Positions 9,069 through 17,623 of a stretch of 42,641 bases of DNA are shown in pieces. The stretch is taken from positions 1-42,641 of the forward strand of contig JANXTG010000046.1 in the NCBI GenBank assembly GCA_025352525.1, written 5' to 3'. The notes under the pieces were generated by a model. The model was not told the origin of the DNA and made no database searches. It was given only the letters and a program-made list of their open reading frames with translations. The number at the start of each line of letters is the position of its first letter. Position 1 is the stretch's first letter. Both the position numbers and the translations under genes were made by a program. The stretch comes from Ferruginibacter sp. GTDB taxonomy: Bacteria > Bacteroidota > Bacteroidia > Chitinophagales > Chitinophagaceae.

Positions 9069-9719
9069 ATGAAGAAAATATTTACAGGATTAATGATTAT
9101 GATTGCAGGTTTTTTTTCTGTTGCAGCTCAGCCTTTAAAAGGTATGGGTAAAAGTGATCCCGAAGCAAAAAAAATTCTTGATGCAGTTAGTTCAAAATTT
9201 AAAACATTAAAAACAGTACAGGGAAAGTTTTCTCTGAAAATTGAAAATGCTGCTGGAAAGGTATTGGGTGTTAAAACAGGTAATGTATTTATGAAAGGAA
9301 ACAAATACCGCATCAGTGTTACCGGACAAGAGATATTTTCGGATGGCAGCAACATATGGACATTAGATAAAGCTTCGAAAGAAGTAACCATAAGCAAAAT
9401 TGATCCATCTGCAAATAGTTTAACTCCTCAAAAACTTTTTACCAATTTTTATGACAAGGATTTTTTGTATAAATTAAATGGGACAACTAAATCTTTAAGT
9501 GAAATTGAACTTACACCTATAGACAAGACAAAGCCTTTTTTCAAAATTTTATTATATGTTGATAAAAACTCTATAAGTACAACTAAACTTTTTGAAAAAA
9601 CGGGTAATAAATATACTTACAGTACAACAAGCCTTACGGCAAATACAATTGTGCCGGATGCAACTTTTATATTTGATGCAAAAAAATATCCGGGTGTTGA
9701 AGTAGTAGACTTAAGATAA
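9069..9719 (+). CDS. LolA-like outer membrane lipoprotein carrier protein
   Basis: 216 residues with a signal peptide ending near FFSVAAQP. The mature protein fits the LolA/LolB fold: AKKILDAVSSKFKTLKTVQGKF at the start, then GNVFMKGNKYRIS, the conserved ISDGSNIWTLDK-type strand (here FSDGSNIWTLDKASKEVT), and a PFFKILLYVDK-like strand towards the end. LolA ferries lipoproteins across the periplasm from LolCDE to the outer membrane; Bacteroidota commonly encode LolA without a recognisable LolB. The gene is monocistronic: mutS is divergent and a strong hairpin follows the stop. The family call is good, but a paralogue of the true LolA cannot be excluded, so no symbol is given. Confidence 0.85.
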   Translation: MKKIFTGLMIMIAGFFSVAAQPLKGMGKSDPEAKKILDAVSSKFKTLKTVQGKFSLKIENAAGKVLGVKTGNVFMKGNKYRISVTGQEIFSDGSNIWTLDKASKEVTISKIDPSANSLTPQKLFTNFYDKDFLYKLNGTTKSLSEIELTPIDKTKPFFKILLYVDKNSISTTKLFEKTGNKYTYSTTSLTANTIVPDATFIFDAKKYPGVEVVDLR

Positions 9720-9740
9720 ATGCTCAAAAACCATTATATA

Positions 9741-9770
9741 AAAAAAGACAGCAAATGTGCTGTCTTTTTT
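9741..9770 (+). terminator. Rho-independent terminator after the LolA-like gene
   Basis: Perfect 13-bp stem (core GACAGCA / TGCTGTC) with a 4-nt loop at 9754-9757 and a closing T-run, 21 nt after the stop codon. Confidence 0.9.
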
Positions 9771-9869
9771 TATGCTTGCTAATTATAAATAACCGAAGTC
9801 AAAAAATATCTTTCATTATAAGATTTTAATATCTTTATGGAAGCGGTTTATAATAACTTAAATTTTTTT

Positions 9870-12800
9870 ATGAAAAGATTTTTACTCCTTTTTTTAGTAG
9901 TGATCGTAGGTTTTTCAACAAAGGCTCAAAGACTACTTACATGGGCGCCAGAATTCCCCCAAGATAATAACAATCTTTCCTTTACAATTGATTGTACAAA
10001 AGGTAACCAGGGGCTTTTAAATTTTGAGGGCGGAAATTCTTCAAATGTGTATATGCATGTTGGAGTAATTACAAATTTAAGTACCGGACCATCGGATTGG
10101 AGGTATGTAAAATTTGTTTATGGATCTACAAATCCATTAGCAAATGCGACAGCATTGGGCGCAAATAAATATCAGTATACGCTAAAAGATAACAGCAACA
10201 ATCCGGTAAGTGTACGTACATTTTTTGCTGTGCCTGCAGGTGAAACTATCATTAAAGTAAATGTAATTTTTAGGAATGCTTCCGGTAATTTAAAAGAAGT
10301 AAATTCAGATTTGAGCGATATGTACATTCCTGTTTACGCCGCAGGACAATTTAATGTTAGGCTGAATCTTCCTCCATTTGAGCCACGTTATATTCCTTAT
10401 GCAGAGCCAATTTCAGTGCCTTTGGGTGGTGCTGTAAATATTACAGGAGTAGCTTCCAATAATGCAGCGCTTACAATAAAATTAAATGGAAATACCATTA
10501 ATACGGCGACAGGTGCAACTTCCATATCAGCCAATCCGACAATATCAACAGCGTGTGATCAGAAAATAATGTTTGAGGGTAATGATGGAAGTGGATTAAA
10601 AAAAGATTCTTTCTCTTTTTATATCCCTTCTTCGCAAACGATTGCGCCTTTGCCCGCAGGTATTGTTGAAGGTATAAATTATGCTCCGAATAATACATCT
10701 GCTACCCTTGTATTATTCGCACCAAATAAAACGAGTGTTATTGTAGTTGGAGACTTTACAAACTGGATACAAAGTTGTGCCTACCAAATGAATAAAACAC
10801 CTGACGGTAATTATTATTGGTTAACCATTAATGGACTTACGCCCGGCACTGAATACGGCTATCAATATCTCGTTGATAATTCTATAAAAATTGCTGATCC
10901 TTACACTCAAAAAGTGCTCGACCCTGATAATGATCCTTACATAAGTTCAGTAACTTATCCCAACCTTAAATCATATCCCACAGGTTTAACAACAGGCCTG
11001 GTAGGCATTTTACAAACCGCCGAACCTCAGTATACATGGGTATCTAACAACTTTGTAAAACCTGATAAAAAAAATCTGATTACTTATGAGCTTTTAATAA
11101 GAGATTTTACTGCAGAACACAGTTACCAGTCATTAATTGATTCTCTTCAATACTTAAAAAATACAGGAATAAACAGCATTGAATTAATGCCGATAAATGA
11201 ATTTGATGGTAATGAAAGCTGGGGCTATAATCCGGCTTTTTATTTTGCACCTGATAAATATTATGGACCAAAAAATAAATTAAAAGAGTTTATTGATAAA
11301 TGCCATCAAAATGGAATTGCAGTAATTCTGGATGTTGTTTATAACCATTGTACGGGCAATGCACCACAGGCAAAACTGTATTGGAACAATTCTACAAATC
11401 AGCCTGCAGCTAATAATCCCTGGCTTAATGTTACTGCGCCTCACCCCTATAGTGTTTTTAATGATTTTAATCATACATCAACAGCCACTAAGTACCTCGT
11501 TCAGCGCTCTGTAAATTTTTGGTTAGATGAATATAAAGTCGATGGATTTAGATTTGATTTGGCCAAAGGTTTTACACAAACTGTTACCAATACAACTACA
11601 GTGGAAAACTATGATGCTTCAAGGGTCGCCAACTTAAAATATTATTATGATAATGCTGTTCCTGCTCATCCCAATACTTATATGATTTTGGAGTTTTTAG
11701 GAACACTTCCAAGCCAGGAAGAGCAGGAATATGCTGCTTATGGTTTTATGCTTTGGGGAAATTTAAACAGCCGGTACAACCAATGCACAATGGGCTTTAG
11801 CAGCAATTCAGACATTTCAGGAGTAGTATATAATTCCTCCCAGCGAAATTTTAATAACCCTGCATTAATGGGTTATATGGAAAGTCATGATGAAGAGCGT
11901 ACCATGTATAAGAATTTACAATTTGGAAACAATGCAGGTACTTATGACGTAAAAAATTTAAATACAGCACTAGCAAGAGAAGAAGCAACTGCTGCAGTAT
12001 TTTTTACAGTACCGGGTCCTAAAATGATATGGCAATTTGAAGAAAGAGGTTACGATTTATCCATTAACACAGGCGGATCAAACTTAGCAAACAAGCCACC
12101 GCATTGGGAGTATATGAACAATGCCAACCGCAGACATTTATACGATACTTATAAAAGTATGATCGATTTAAGGCTTAACAATCCTGCTGTTTTTAATAAT
12201 ACAGTTTTTAGTTATGATTTTTTTAATGCTGGCGGACTGGTAAAATTATTTCAAATTGCTGACCCAAATGCTGCCGGAAAAAAAGTTACAGTGGTTGCCA
12301 ATTTGGATGTTGTACAACAAACAAAATCTGTAACTTTTCAGGCAACAGGTGATTATACAAATTATATCAGTAATGGAATAGGTTCAAACTTAAATGGCGC
12401 TACCGGATCAATTTTTACTTTGTCAGGTACTACACAAAATATTATTTTACAGCCGGGTGAATATCATATTTATGTAAGCATTCCTGCCTGTACAACTTCG
12501 GCACCAACAAGTTCTTCTTCTACAATTAATTATTGCCAGAATACAACAGCAACAGCACTTACAGCAACGGGTACAAATTTATTATGGTACACAGTTGCAA
12601 CAGGTGGAACAGGAAGCATAACTGCACCAACACCTTCAACAACTACCATAGGAAGTACAAATTATTATGTTAGCCAGAGTGCAAATAGTTGTGAAAGTCC
12701 ACGCACATTAATTACAGTAACAATAACTGCAACGACAGCAGCACCTACAGTAAGTTCTCCGGTTAATTATTGCCAGAATGCTACAGCTATCCCACTTACA

Positions 12801-14954
12801 GCAACGGGTACAAATTTATTATGGTATACAAATTCAACTGGTGGAACAGGAAGTTCAACTGCTCCAACACCTTCTACCACAACTGCAGGTACTACCATTT
12901 TTTATGTAAGTCAAACACAGAGTTGTGGTGAAAGTCCAAGAGCAGCAATCACGGTAAATATAAATGCAATTCCTGCTACACCAACTGTTTCTTCGCCTAT
13001 TAATTATTGTCAAAATGCAACAGCTGCGTTACTTACAGCGACAGGAAATAATTTATTATGGTATGTAGTAGCTAATGGTGGGACAGGTAGTACAACTGCT
13101 CCAACTCCGTCGACAATAACTTTAGGAAGTACTACTTTTTATGTTAGCCAAACCAACAATAGTTGCGAAAGTCCAAGGGCAGTAATTACTGTAAATATAA
13201 ATGCAACTCCTGCTGCACCAACGGCAGCGAGTCCGATAACTTATTGCCTTAACGCAACAGCAACAGCACTTACAGCAACAGGTACAAATTTATTGTGGTA
13301 CACAGTTGCAACAGGAGGAATAGGAAGCACGGCAGCTCCTACTCCATCAACAATAACAATTGGTAATACCAATTATTATGTTACTCAAAGCGCTAATGGT
13401 TGTGAAAGTCCACGCACATTAATTACTGTTAGCATAACAGCAACTACCGCTTCGCCTACTGTTTCTTCCCCTATAAATTATTGCCAGAATGCAGCAGCTA
13501 TCCCCCTTACAGCAACAGGCACAAATTTACTGTGGTATACAAGTGCAACAGGCGGTACGGGGAGTTCTTTAGCCCCAACTCCATCAACAACAACTGCAGG
13601 CAATACAATTTTTTATGTAACACAAACACAAAGTTGTGGCGAAAGTCCTAGGGCTTCTATATCCGTTACAGTGAATCCAATACCTGCAGCACCTACGGTT
13701 TCTTCGTCAATCAGTTATTGTCAAAACGCAACAGCTGCAGCACTTTCAGCAACAGGGAATAATTTATTATGGTATACAGTTGCAAATGCTGGAACAGGTA
13801 GTACAACCGCATCAACCCCATCAACTACAACAGTTGGCAGTACCACTTTTTATGTGAGCCAAACAAACAACGTCTGTGAAAGCCCAAGAGCAACTATTAC
13901 TGTAAATGTAAATGCAACTCCTGCTGCACCAACAGCAGCGAGTCCGATAACTTATTGCCTTAACGCAACAGCAACAGCACTTACAGCTACAGGTTCAAAT
14001 TTATTGTGGTACACAGTTGCAACAGGTGGAACAGGTAGCGCAACTGCACCAACACCGACAACAACTACTGCAGGTACAACGACTTTTTATGTAAGTCAAA
14101 CGCAGGGAATTTGTGAGAGTCCACGTTCAGCAATTACTGTTACTATTACTGCCCTTCCTGCAGCACCGATGGTTGTTTCATCTGTAACATATTGCCAAAA
14201 TGCAAGTGCAACTGTACTTTCAGCAACTGGAACAAATTTATTGTGGTATACAACAGCAACAGGTGGGGTTTCAAGCAGCACAGCGCCAATGCCCAACACA
14301 ACTGTTGCAGGCACTTTTAATTATTATGTTGCACAAACAAATAGTTGTGGGGAGGGAGCCAGAGCAAATATTCAGGTCATTGTAATTGCAACACCTGCTG
14401 CACCAATAACTTTATCCACCACCTTAATAACTTTAAACACTGCTACATTAAATTGGAATGTACAAAACGGATCATTTTTTACCGTTGAGTATAGACTTGC
14501 AACAGTTGCTACATGGAATGTTGCAGCTACAGGAATACAGACAAACAGTTATAATCTATCAGGGCTTACCATTGGTTCTACTTACCAATGGAGAATTTCA
14601 GCAAATTGCGTTGCGACAGGTTCAGGTAATGTTTCATCAGTTCAGACATTTACTACTGCATCCAGAAATAATAAGATAACAATTATCAAAGATGGTATCG
14701 GATTAAAAATTACACCAAATCCGGTAAGTACATCAGCAATTATCGATTACATCGTTCCCGGTTCGGGCGAAGTAACTTTTAATATACTTGATCAAAATGG
14801 ACGAAATGTAAAAAAGTTTTCTGATGGTTTAAAAATACCCGGTCAATATCAAAAAGATCTATTAAATGAATTTAAAGGAATGGCTAGAGGAGGATATTTT
14901 ATAAGAATTGAACAGGCCAGTAAATCAATAGGACTGCATTTTGTAAAGTTTTAG
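9870..14954 (+). CDS. Secreted GH13 alpha-amylase/pullulanase with Ig-like repeats and T9SS type A sorting domain
   Basis: 1694 residues from the ATG at 9870. An in-frame ATG at 9837 overlaps a promoter-like sequence and would bury the signal peptide (residues 1-20, ending STKAQ). Order of parts: an N-terminal beta region; a CBM48-like domain at about 260-350 (VVGDFTNW); a GH13 catalytic barrel at about 400-860; eight Ig-like repeats of about 79 residues at about 880-1510; an Fn3 domain at about 1511-1600; and a type A C-terminal sorting domain at about 1612-1694 (ITPNPVS...GGYFIRIEQ). GH13 residues are in place: region I DVVYNH, nucleophile Asp563 in GFRFDLAKG, acid/base Glu608 in MILEFLG, and Asp674 in MESHDEER. 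It should hydrolyse alpha-glucan at the cell surface or in the medium; exact linkage specificity (alpha-1,4 or alpha-1,6) cannot be fixed here. It lies about 12 kb from the Sus-like locus. Confidence 0.92.
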   Translation: MKRFLLLFLVVIVGFSTKAQRLLTWAPEFPQDNNNLSFTIDCTKGNQGLLNFEGGNSSNVYMHVGVITNLSTGPSDWRYVKFVYGSTNPLANATALGANKYQYTLKDNSNNPVSVRTFFAVPAGETIIKVNVIFRNASGNLKEVNSDLSDMYIPVYAAGQFNVRLNLPPFEPRYIPYAEPISVPLGGAVNITGVASNNAALTIKLNGNTINTATGATSISANPTISTACDQKIMFEGNDGSGLKKDSFSFYIPSSQTIAPLPAGIVEGINYAPNNTSATLVLFAPNKTSVIVVGDFTNWIQSCAYQMNKTPDGNYYWLTINGLTPGTEYGYQYLVDNSIKIADPYTQKVLDPDNDPYISSVTYPNLKSYPTGLTTGLVGILQTAEPQYTWVSNNFVKPDKKNLITYELLIRDFTAEHSYQSLIDSLQYLKNTGINSIELMPINEFDGNESWGYNPAFYFAPDKYYGPKNKLKEFIDKCHQNGIAVILDVVYNHCTGNAPQAKLYWNNSTNQPAANNPWLNVTAPHPYSVFNDFNHTSTATKYLVQRSVNFWLDEYKVDGFRFDLAKGFTQTVTNTTTVENYDASRVANLKYYYDNAVPAHPNTYMILEFLGTLPSQEEQEYAAYGFMLWGNLNSRYNQCTMGFSSNSDISGVVYNSSQRNFNNPALMGYMESHDEERTMYKNLQFGNNAGTYDVKNLNTALAREEATAAVFFTVPGPKMIWQFEERGYDLSINTGGSNLANKPPHWEYMNNANRRHLYDTYKSMIDLRLNNPAVFNNTVFSYDFFNAGGLVKLFQIADPNAAGKKVTVVANLDVVQQTKSVTFQATGDYTNYISNGIGSNLNGATGSIFTLSGTTQNIILQPGEYHIYVSIPACTTSAPTSSSSTINYCQNTTATALTATGTNLLWYTVATGGTGSITAPTPSTTTIGSTNYYVSQSANSCESPRTLITVTITATTAAPTVSSPVNYCQNATAIPLTATGTNLLWYTNSTGGTGSSTAPTPSTTTAGTTIFYVSQTQSCGESPRAAITVNINAIPATPTVSSPINYCQNATAALLTATGNNLLWYVVANGGTGSTTAPTPSTITLGSTTFYVSQTNNSCESPRAVITVNINATPAAPTAASPITYCLNATATALTATGTNLLWYTVATGGIGSTAAPTPSTITIGNTNYYVTQSANGCESPRTLITVSITATTASPTVSSPINYCQNAAAIPLTATGTNLLWYTSATGGTGSSLAPTPSTTTAGNTIFYVTQTQSCGESPRASISVTVNPIPAAPTVSSSISYCQNATAAALSATGNNLLWYTVANAGTGSTTASTPSTTTVGSTTFYVSQTNNVCESPRATITVNVNATPAAPTAASPITYCLNATATALTATGSNLLWYTVATGGTGSATAPTPTTTTAGTTTFYVSQTQGICESPRSAITVTITALPAAPMVVSSVTYCQNASATVLSATGTNLLWYTTATGGVSSSTAPMPNTTVAGTFNYYVAQTNSCGEGARANIQVIVIATPAAPITLSTTLITLNTATLNWNVQNGSFFTVEYRLATVATWNVAATGIQTNSYNLSGLTIGSTYQWRISANCVATGSGNVSSVQTFTTASRNNKITIIKDGIGLKITPNPVSTSAIIDYIVPGSGEVTFNILDQNGRNVKKFSDGLKIPGQYQKDLLNEFKGMARGGYFIRIEQASKSIGLHFVKF
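12510..14400 (+). repeat. Eight tandem Ig-like (Ig_7 / CHU_C-associated) repeats inside the amylase gene
   Basis: Eight units of about 237 nt, each coding for a core of YCxNATA-x-LTATG-NLLWYT, then GTGS-x-APTPSTTT, then C-ESPR or CGESPR. Units 1 and 4, 2 and 5, and 3 and 6 match best, and unit 7 opens exactly like unit 4, so the array has a three-unit period. Each unit keeps two Cys (in YCxN and near ESPR) that may pair. Boundaries are approximate. Confidence 0.9.
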
Positions 14955-14967
14955 ATTAAATAAAAAT

Positions 14968-14999
14968 CCCGCCAAACATTAATTGGCGGGCTTTTTTTT
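14968..14999. terminator. Bidirectional terminator between the amylase gene and ubiX
   Basis: Stem CCCGCCAA / TTGGCGGG (14968-14975 and 14983-14990) with a 7-nt loop, an eight-T tract on the plus side and an A/T tract on the other side. The two genes are convergent. Confidence 0.9.
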
Positions 15000-15011
15000 G
15001 TATTGCATTGA

Positions 15012-15587
15012 TTATTTTTCTCCCCAACGATAACTGTTTTGTTGAAGCCCTGCAAGATCAATAATTCTGTCAACAACAGTTGCTGCAACTTCTTCAATTG
15101 TTTTAGGTAGACTATAAAAAGATGGTGTAGCAGGAGCAATAATTCCTCCTGCAAGCGTAATTGTTTCCATATTTTTAATATGAATAAGATTGTATGGAGT
15201 ATCTCTGGCTACACAAATTAATTTTCTTCTCTCTTTTAAAATAACATCTGCAGCACGAGTAATTAAATCGCTTGATATACCTGAAGCAATTCTTCCCAAT
15301 GTGCCCATGCTGCAAGGGATAATAATCATGGTTGAATATTGGCCTGAGCCTGATGCAAAAGGTGCATAAAAATCCTGTTGGCCATAATACTTTACATCGT
15401 AGTTTTTATAATCTTCATCGCCCAGTTCTGTTTTCCAAACATCTTTAGCGTTTTCTGTCATTACAACTCCCAACTCCTCAATCTGATCTTTGATTTGACA
15501 TAATTTTGTTAATAAAACTTTTGCATAAACGGAACCACTGGCGCCCGTTATTGCTACAACAATTTTTTGTCTTAATTTTTCACCCAT
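15012..15587 (-). CDS. ubiX: UbiX-family flavin prenyltransferase
   Basis: 191 residues, the normal UbiX length. The enzyme joins dimethylallyl phosphate to FMN, making prenylated FMN for UbiD-type decarboxylases. Signatures: IVVAITGASGSVYAKVLL at the N-terminus (FMN-binding flavoprotein fold), PCSMGTLGRIASGISSDLITRAADV in the middle, LKERRKLICVARDTPY, and ITLAGGIIAPATPSFY near the end. No UbiD is present in the window, so the partner must be elsewhere. The gene starts back to back with the thioredoxin-like gene: only 24 bp separate the two ATGs, and the candidate -7 box of ubiX lies in that gap. Confidence 0.94.
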   Translation of the reverse strand: MGEKLRQKIVVAITGASGSVYAKVLLTKLCQIKDQIEELGVVMTENAKDVWKTELGDEDYKNYDVKYYGQQDFYAPFASGSGQYSTMIIIPCSMGTLGRIASGISSDLITRAADVILKERRKLICVARDTPYNLIHIKNMETITLAGGIIAPATPSFYSLPKTIEEVAATVVDRIIDLAGLQQNSYRWGEK

Positions 15588-15591
15588 AAAA

Positions 15592-15599
15592 CAAAGCTA
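15592..15599 (-). promoter_or_regulatory. Candidate -7 box (TAGCTTTG) for ubiX
   Basis: TAnnTTTG match on the minus strand, 4 nt before the ubiX ATG and inside the 24-bp gap between divergent starts. No clear -33 element. Confidence 0.4.
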
Positions 15600-15611
15600 A
15601 AGAATTTACAC

Positions 15612-16139
15612 ATGAGGAAATTATTGGGTTGTATAGTTTTACTGATTGCGCTAATCGGCATCTTTTCATTTAAAAATATTGACAAAGAAAAAATAAACTG
15701 GATAAGCATTGCACAACTAAATGAATTATACGCAAAAAATCCGAAGCCAGTATTGATTGATATTTATACTGACTGGTGCGGATGGTGCAAAGAAATGGAC
15801 CGTACAACATACAGTCATGATAAACTTGCCAATTACATCAATGAAAAATATTATGCAGTAAAGTTTAATGCAGAACAGAAAGAACAAATTTCTTTCAACA
15901 ATAAAATATATAAATACAATACACAGTATCGAACCAACGAACTCGCCCTTTATTTAACGGGCGGCCAACTCTCCTACCCAACAACCGTTTTTATGAGTGG
16001 TATTAATGCCCAACCTGCACCGCTACCGGGTTACATGAGACCGAAACAAATGGAAGCACCATTAAAGTTTTTTGGAGAAAAGGCCGATAAAACTCAAACA
16101 TTTGTTGAGTTTAATAAAAAAATGCATAACGAATGGTAA
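15612..16139 (+). CDS. Thioredoxin-fold protein with CGWC motif, membrane-anchored or periplasmic
   Basis: 175 residues. An N-terminal hydrophobic stretch (about residues 4-20) looks like a signal peptide or anchor without a clear cleavage site. The thioredoxin fold follows, with VLIDIYTDWCGWCKEMD giving the redox pair Cys56 and Cys59. The cis-Pro region is SYPTTVFM, and the spacing resembles the thioredoxin_7 / DUF255-like group. The likely role is thiol-disulfide chemistry in the cell envelope; the partner is unknown. It is divergent from ubiX, with 24 bp between the starts. The methyltransferase gene follows in the same orientation after about 108 bp with its own candidate promoter. Confidence 0.8.
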   Translation: MRKLLGCIVLLIALIGIFSFKNIDKEKINWISIAQLNELYAKNPKPVLIDIYTDWCGWCKEMDRTTYSHDKLANYINEKYYAVKFNAEQKEQISFNNKIYKYNTQYRTNELALYLTGGQLSYPTTVFMSGINAQPAPLPGYMRPKQMEAPLKFFGEKADKTQTFVEFNKKMHNEW

Positions 16140-16227
16140 TGATGTGAATCATGAATTGTGACTTGTAAATAACTCGCAATAAATATCAATGTACAGTTGT
16201 GCAATTCAGGTATTAAAGTTTGTACAA

Positions 16228-16235
16228 TACCTTTG
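16228..16235 (+). promoter_or_regulatory. Candidate -7 box (TACCTTTG) for the methyltransferase gene
   Basis: TAnnTTTG match 12 nt before the ATG at 16248. It lies downstream of an in-frame ATG at 16197, which supports the later start. Confidence 0.45.
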
Positions 16236-16247
16236 CAAAAAAAGTAC

Positions 16248-17408
16248 ATGAATAAACTTGAATCGTTTCTTCAAACAATTATTGCTGCCGCAGAAAACAC
16301 AACGCTTCTTAAAATTACCATCGGTAATAAAAAAGATAAATCTTCCGTCTTAAAAAATGTATTTATTAAACCTGTTTTAATAAAAGAAAAATACCTGCTT
16401 TCATTTGTTTACAGAAACCTCACCAACGACATTACAAAAAACTTTGATTTACCTGATTGTATAAGTCAAATTAAAAATTTATTAAAAGAAAGCTTTTATA
16501 ATGCTGATGTTTATACAACTGCAAAAACTGTTTATTACACCGTAACAGAAGAAGGAAAAGAAAAAATTGTTACCAAAACGAGTAAAGCTAAAGTAACCGT
16601 TGGAGTCTTAACGCACGACAAACAAAAAAACCGATTAATACCTACAAACTCATTTTATTTAAAGGAACTTGGATTAACAAATGCTGAAGGAAATCTCAAA
16701 AAAGAAATGCAGCACAAGTACAAACAAATAAACCGTTACGTTGAAATAATTGAAGGCATTTTAAAGGATACGAAAATTGAAAATAATTTTTCGATAGTAG
16801 ATATGGGAAGCGGCAAAGGTTACCTAACATTTGCACTGTACGATTATTTACAAACAAAAAACAAAGAGATAAAAGTTACGGGTATTGAGTTAAGAGAGGA
16901 TCTTGTTTTAAAGTGCAATAAAATAGCTGAAGAGTCATTGTACACAGGACTTCATTTTACAAAAGGTAGCATACAACAAATAGACTTACCTTTTGTAGAT
17001 ATGCTCATAGCCTTGCATGCATGCGATACCGCAACGGATGATGCAATTGCAAAAGGCATAAAAGCAAATGCAACATTTATTATTTGTGCACCTTGTTGCC
17101 ACAAACAGATTCGCAAACAAATGGCACCAACAAATGCGCTTCAGTACATTACCAAACATGGCATTTTAATGGAGCGGCAGGCTGAAATGGTTACCGACAC
17201 TATTCGTGCATTAATGCTGGAAGCACATGGTTACAAAACAAAAGTATTTGATTTTATACAAGAAGAAGACACGCCCAAAAACGTTTTAATTGTTGGAACA
17301 AAAAGTAATTTCTCCCAAAAAATATTTGACGAAAATATATTGAAGATTAAAGAACTGAAAACATTGTTTGGAATAAAAGAACATTACCTGGAAACAATTA
17401 TTGAATAA
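16248..17408 (+). CDS. Class I SAM-dependent methyltransferase (Methyltransf_32-like)
   Basis: 386 residues from the ATG at 16248; an in-frame ATG at 16197 precedes a TAnnTTTG box and adds 17 residues unlike a folded start. The SAM-binding motif I is IVDMGSGKGYLTFALYDYL at about residues 182-200. It is followed by acidic motif II (VTGIELRED), ALHACDTATDDAIAKG and CAPCCHKQIRKQM, a set typical of the Methyltransf_32 group that includes eukaryotic METTL25/RRNAD1-like proteins. The first 170 residues form a separate alpha/beta region. There is no signal peptide, so it is cytoplasmic. Substrate is not known; RNA or protein are possible, and the sequence does not decide. The gene stands alone, followed by an intergenic stretch with two inverted repeats. 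Confidence 0.8.
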   Translation: MNKLESFLQTIIAAAENTTLLKITIGNKKDKSSVLKNVFIKPVLIKEKYLLSFVYRNLTNDITKNFDLPDCISQIKNLLKESFYNADVYTTAKTVYYTVTEEGKEKIVTKTSKAKVTVGVLTHDKQKNRLIPTNSFYLKELGLTNAEGNLKKEMQHKYKQINRYVEIIEGILKDTKIENNFSIVDMGSGKGYLTFALYDYLQTKNKEIKVTGIELREDLVLKCNKIAEESLYTGLHFTKGSIQQIDLPFVDMLIALHACDTATDDAIAKGIKANATFIICAPCCHKQIRKQMAPTNALQYITKHGILMERQAEMVTDTIRALMLEAHGYKTKVFDFIQEEDTPKNVLIVGTKSNFSQKIFDENILKIKELKTLFGIKEHYLETIIE

Positions 17409-17471
17409 TTTTTTTATAATTAAAAAAATTTCTGTAGTCTATCTTTCAATAAAAGCTTAATAGTTTTTTGA

Positions 17472-17503
17472 AGATGAAATGTGATTATTTTTTCATTTCA
17501 TCT
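17472..17503. repeat. Inverted repeat downstream of the methyltransferase gene
   Basis: Perfect 10-bp arms AGATGAAATG and CATTTCATCT around a 12-nt T-rich loop, 63 nt after the stop. There is no T-run after it, so it is a weak candidate for a terminator; it could be a processed RNA hairpin. Confidence 0.55.
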
Positions 17504-17534
17504 AAAAGAAAAACAACAAAATATATTTGGCTCA

Positions 17535-17552
17535 GCAGTTATCCATAACTGC
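17535..17552. repeat. 18-bp palindrome upstream of the APC permease gene
   Basis: GCAGTTAT-CC-ATAACTGC is a perfect inverted repeat with a 2-nt centre, 71 nt before the permease ATG. The size and symmetry fit a binding site for a dimeric regulator; no regulator gene is nearby. Confidence 0.5.
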
Positions 17553-17623
17553 ATATTTGCACGGCTAAAAATAATTTCCCTTGTTTTTTAAAAATTTCTA
17601 ACATGCAATGCTAACTTCATCGC

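Noticed and set aside
9837..9869. Upstream in-frame ATG for the large amylase
   Set aside because: It overlaps a TATCTTTA promoter-like sequence and adds 11 residues before a clear signal peptide.
12510..14400. Regular repeats considered as a CRISPR or non-coding array
   Set aside because: The period is about 237 nt and stays in one reading frame as Ig-like domains of a secreted enzyme.
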